Assembly (NCBI GenBank): GCA_964030785.1
Contig: OZ034978.1
Coordinates: forward strand, 15,889,453-15,953,452
Origin: Siderastrea siderea
Lineage: Eukaryota; Cnidaria; Anthozoa; Scleractinia; Rhizangiidae
DNA length: 64,000 bases
Reading direction: 5' to 3'
Shown here: positions 62,400 through 64,000 of the stretch, piece after piece
How positions within the stretch are numbered: position 1 is the first letter of the stretch
How the letters are laid out: the number at the start of each line of letters is the position of its first letter
Made by a program: the position numbers and the translations under genes
The notes under the pieces: model-generated
Database searches by the model: none
What the model saw: the letters and a program-made list of their open reading frames with translations, nothing else
Told to the model about the DNA's origin: nothing

Positions 62400-62891
62400 T
62401 TTTATATGAACAGCCTAACAAATATGTTGAAGTTTATTTTCTTAACTACCGTTTTTTTGGTAGTTTTATTCGACTTGTTGGTTACAAACAAATTATTTTT
62501 TTTAAATCTATTTAGATGTACATTCTTATGTGACAAGAGAATATCTTGTGATTTCTTTGGTACACATAATTAAGCTGTGATAGTTATAGGCCATACCAAA
62601 AGAAAACTTGCTCAGTTTTTCGCAGTTATCTTGGGCCAAACTTAAGAGCGCCTGACCACCTATTTCCAAATCACTGAATAGCAATCATAACAAAATGAAC
62701 AATAATTGTTTTCATGTGTCTCATTCTTTAAAGCATTAGGAGATATAAAAATAAGTGGCCTCTATCTTGTATATGTTTGCGGTAGTTGTTGAATAACATC
62801 GTACATACTGTAAGACGTACAACAGCAAGCTCAACTGTTTTTATAGTAATTAATAAGGTTACCTAGAACGTGACATTCAGCCATATTTTAT

Positions 62892-63362
62892 GTACCAGCC
62901 AAATTGAAGCTTCAACACCGCCCCCCCCCCCCCCCCCCCAGGGGAGCATTTGAACTTTTGAAGATTGGCTAGTTCAAAACTGAGGCTGTTCAAATGCCCC
63001 ACCAATTAGTACTGAAATACCTCTTCGAACCTCTCCTCAAAGACAAATTTTGTCTGCAAACAAGCACTGTTCACGCTTCTCAGAGTGAGATATGTCGTAA
63101 TCAAAATTCTTTAAAAGACCCTTTTAAAAGAGTTATTCACTAAAAAAGACGAAATTCTATCTTGGAAATCCGTCAAACCTTGCAAAAACCGAAAAAACTC
63201 TTGGGCGTATTACGCTAGAACAAGAGGTAAATCTGGTTCAAATTCCCCACCCTTTCAAGGCAACGTTCGAATTCCTCCCTTCCCGGGCAAGAATCACAGT
63301 CAAATAATGCCCGGGGTATGCCCAGGGGGGATGTTGAAGCTTCAATTTGACCGGTACATTAG
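62892..63362. mobile_element. ~470-bp MITE with inverted ends and poly-C
   Basis: TGTACCAGCCAAATTGAAGC TTCAACA (62890-62917) pairs with TGTTGAAGCTTCAATTTGACCGGTACA (63332-63358). A C-run of ~20 (62919-62938) and a short G-run (63325-63330) sit symmetrically next to them. No coding; no clear TSD. Confidence 0.7.
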
Positions 63363-64000
63363 TTTTGAATTTTAGAGAAAAAGAAAAACGAGAAAAAGAA
63401 TAAAAACGGTGTTTACGTAACAAAATAGGCCTTACCGTTATGTTGGTATACCGTATTACTAAAGAAATAAAAGTTCTACGACCAAGCTTTACTCTACGTG
63501 ACTGTGTTTGTTTGTTTGCGAGAGTTTCATAAAGATTAATTTCAGAGAAGTCGGTGGAAGGTCATGTAAATACTTAAGTTATCAAAGAATCCAGAAAAGT
63601 TCTTACCTCTTGGTTTGGCATCCTTGTTCCCTGGGAATATTTCAAAACCAATGTATTTCTGCCGAATTATGGGTGCTTTTCAACTTTACTGCTTTCACCA
63701 TTGTTTATTGTTCATTGTGAGAGAGTAACGTAGTCCCCAGGCTCCTTTCTATTTATGAGAAGAGTAACCTGAGAACGAGACTAACCTGCTTGCTGTCTTT
63801 CCAGGCGCAACATGAGGAGAATTTCTCCATTTATTTTTATTTATTTCTTACCACGAATATTATTTTCATGCTTTTAAATCTGGATAGTAATTTCACTGAG
63901 TGGTGCAGAATAACATCGTTAAATATTTACGGCAACGTGACGAGAATCACAACCAAATTGTCGATGCAGCGGGAATACATAACTATAAATACATCCCCTT
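63363..64000. other. No gene recognised
   Basis: The frame at 63508-63720 has no domain and no splice support. AT-rich intergenic DNA to the window edge. Confidence 0.4.

Noticed and set aside
1..64000. tRNA, rRNA or CRISPR-like arrays
   Set aside because: No cloverleaf-type or rRNA-like sequence noticed; the regular arrays seen have no unique spacers and are minisatellites.

Overview
This is a window of animal nuclear DNA. It has spliced genes with GT-AG introns, no dense operon-like coding, AT-rich intergenic DNA and a very high load of decayed transposons. A class-A GPCR locus present as an intact copy plus relics, a DIRS-type tyrosine-recombinase retrotransposon, zf-RVT LINE tails and TTAA or 9-bp-TSD DNA transposons together suggest a cnidarian, most likely a stony coral or sea anemone. 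That assignment is inference from family resemblance; nothing in the window proves the species.

Layout. 0-16 kb is mostly repeats: a ~0.5 kb tandem family (61-2590), a 1.2 kb inverted-repeat element (2630-3795), a broken GPCR copy (3940-4630, minus), dispersed repeats (6-9.3 kb), and a ~5.8 kb interval bounded by ~0.6 kb inverted repeats (9364-15122) that holds a broken multi-copy-type gene. 16-26 kb carries a LINE 3' relic (17074-17640), a DIRS-like element (19799-23082, minus) with a palindromic satellite element beside it, and a 2.3 kb TIR element (23253-25525). At 26592-27494 (minus) there is one intact intronless rhodopsin-class GPCR. 28-32 kb has small repeats, a MITE and two exons of a minus-strand MATH-domain-like gene.

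The main gene. From 32287 to 62134 on the plus strand I can chain 24 exons with GT-AG borders and fully compatible phases into one ~900-residue protein whose first exon(s) lie further upstream and were not found. The protein reads: Ser/Thr/Ala/Pro-rich disordered N-terminus; linker exons; a UAS-like (thioredoxin-fold) domain; a coiled coil; a UBX-like beta-grasp domain; four tandemly duplicated Lys/Asp/Asn/Gln-rich cassette exons; and a Lys/Arg-rich tail with stop. The UAS-coiled coil-UBX order is that of FAF1/FAF2-type p97/VCP cofactors, but the N- and C-terminal extensions are unlike them.

The introns of this gene hold most of the transposons in 32-62 kb: a TTAA MITE (34187-34665); a 6.3 kb Mutator-like element with 9-bp TSD (38318-44604) that carries subterminal arrays of a GC-rich palindromic repeat and a nested LINE tail; a LINE tail with 12-bp TSD (49138-50339); a 93-bp minisatellite; and a 7.2 kb element with subterminal arrays of GATC-containing repeats (52317-59557) which itself contains a 974-bp Mutator-like MITE and a 2.3 kb TTAA element. 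No exon is interrupted by any of them.
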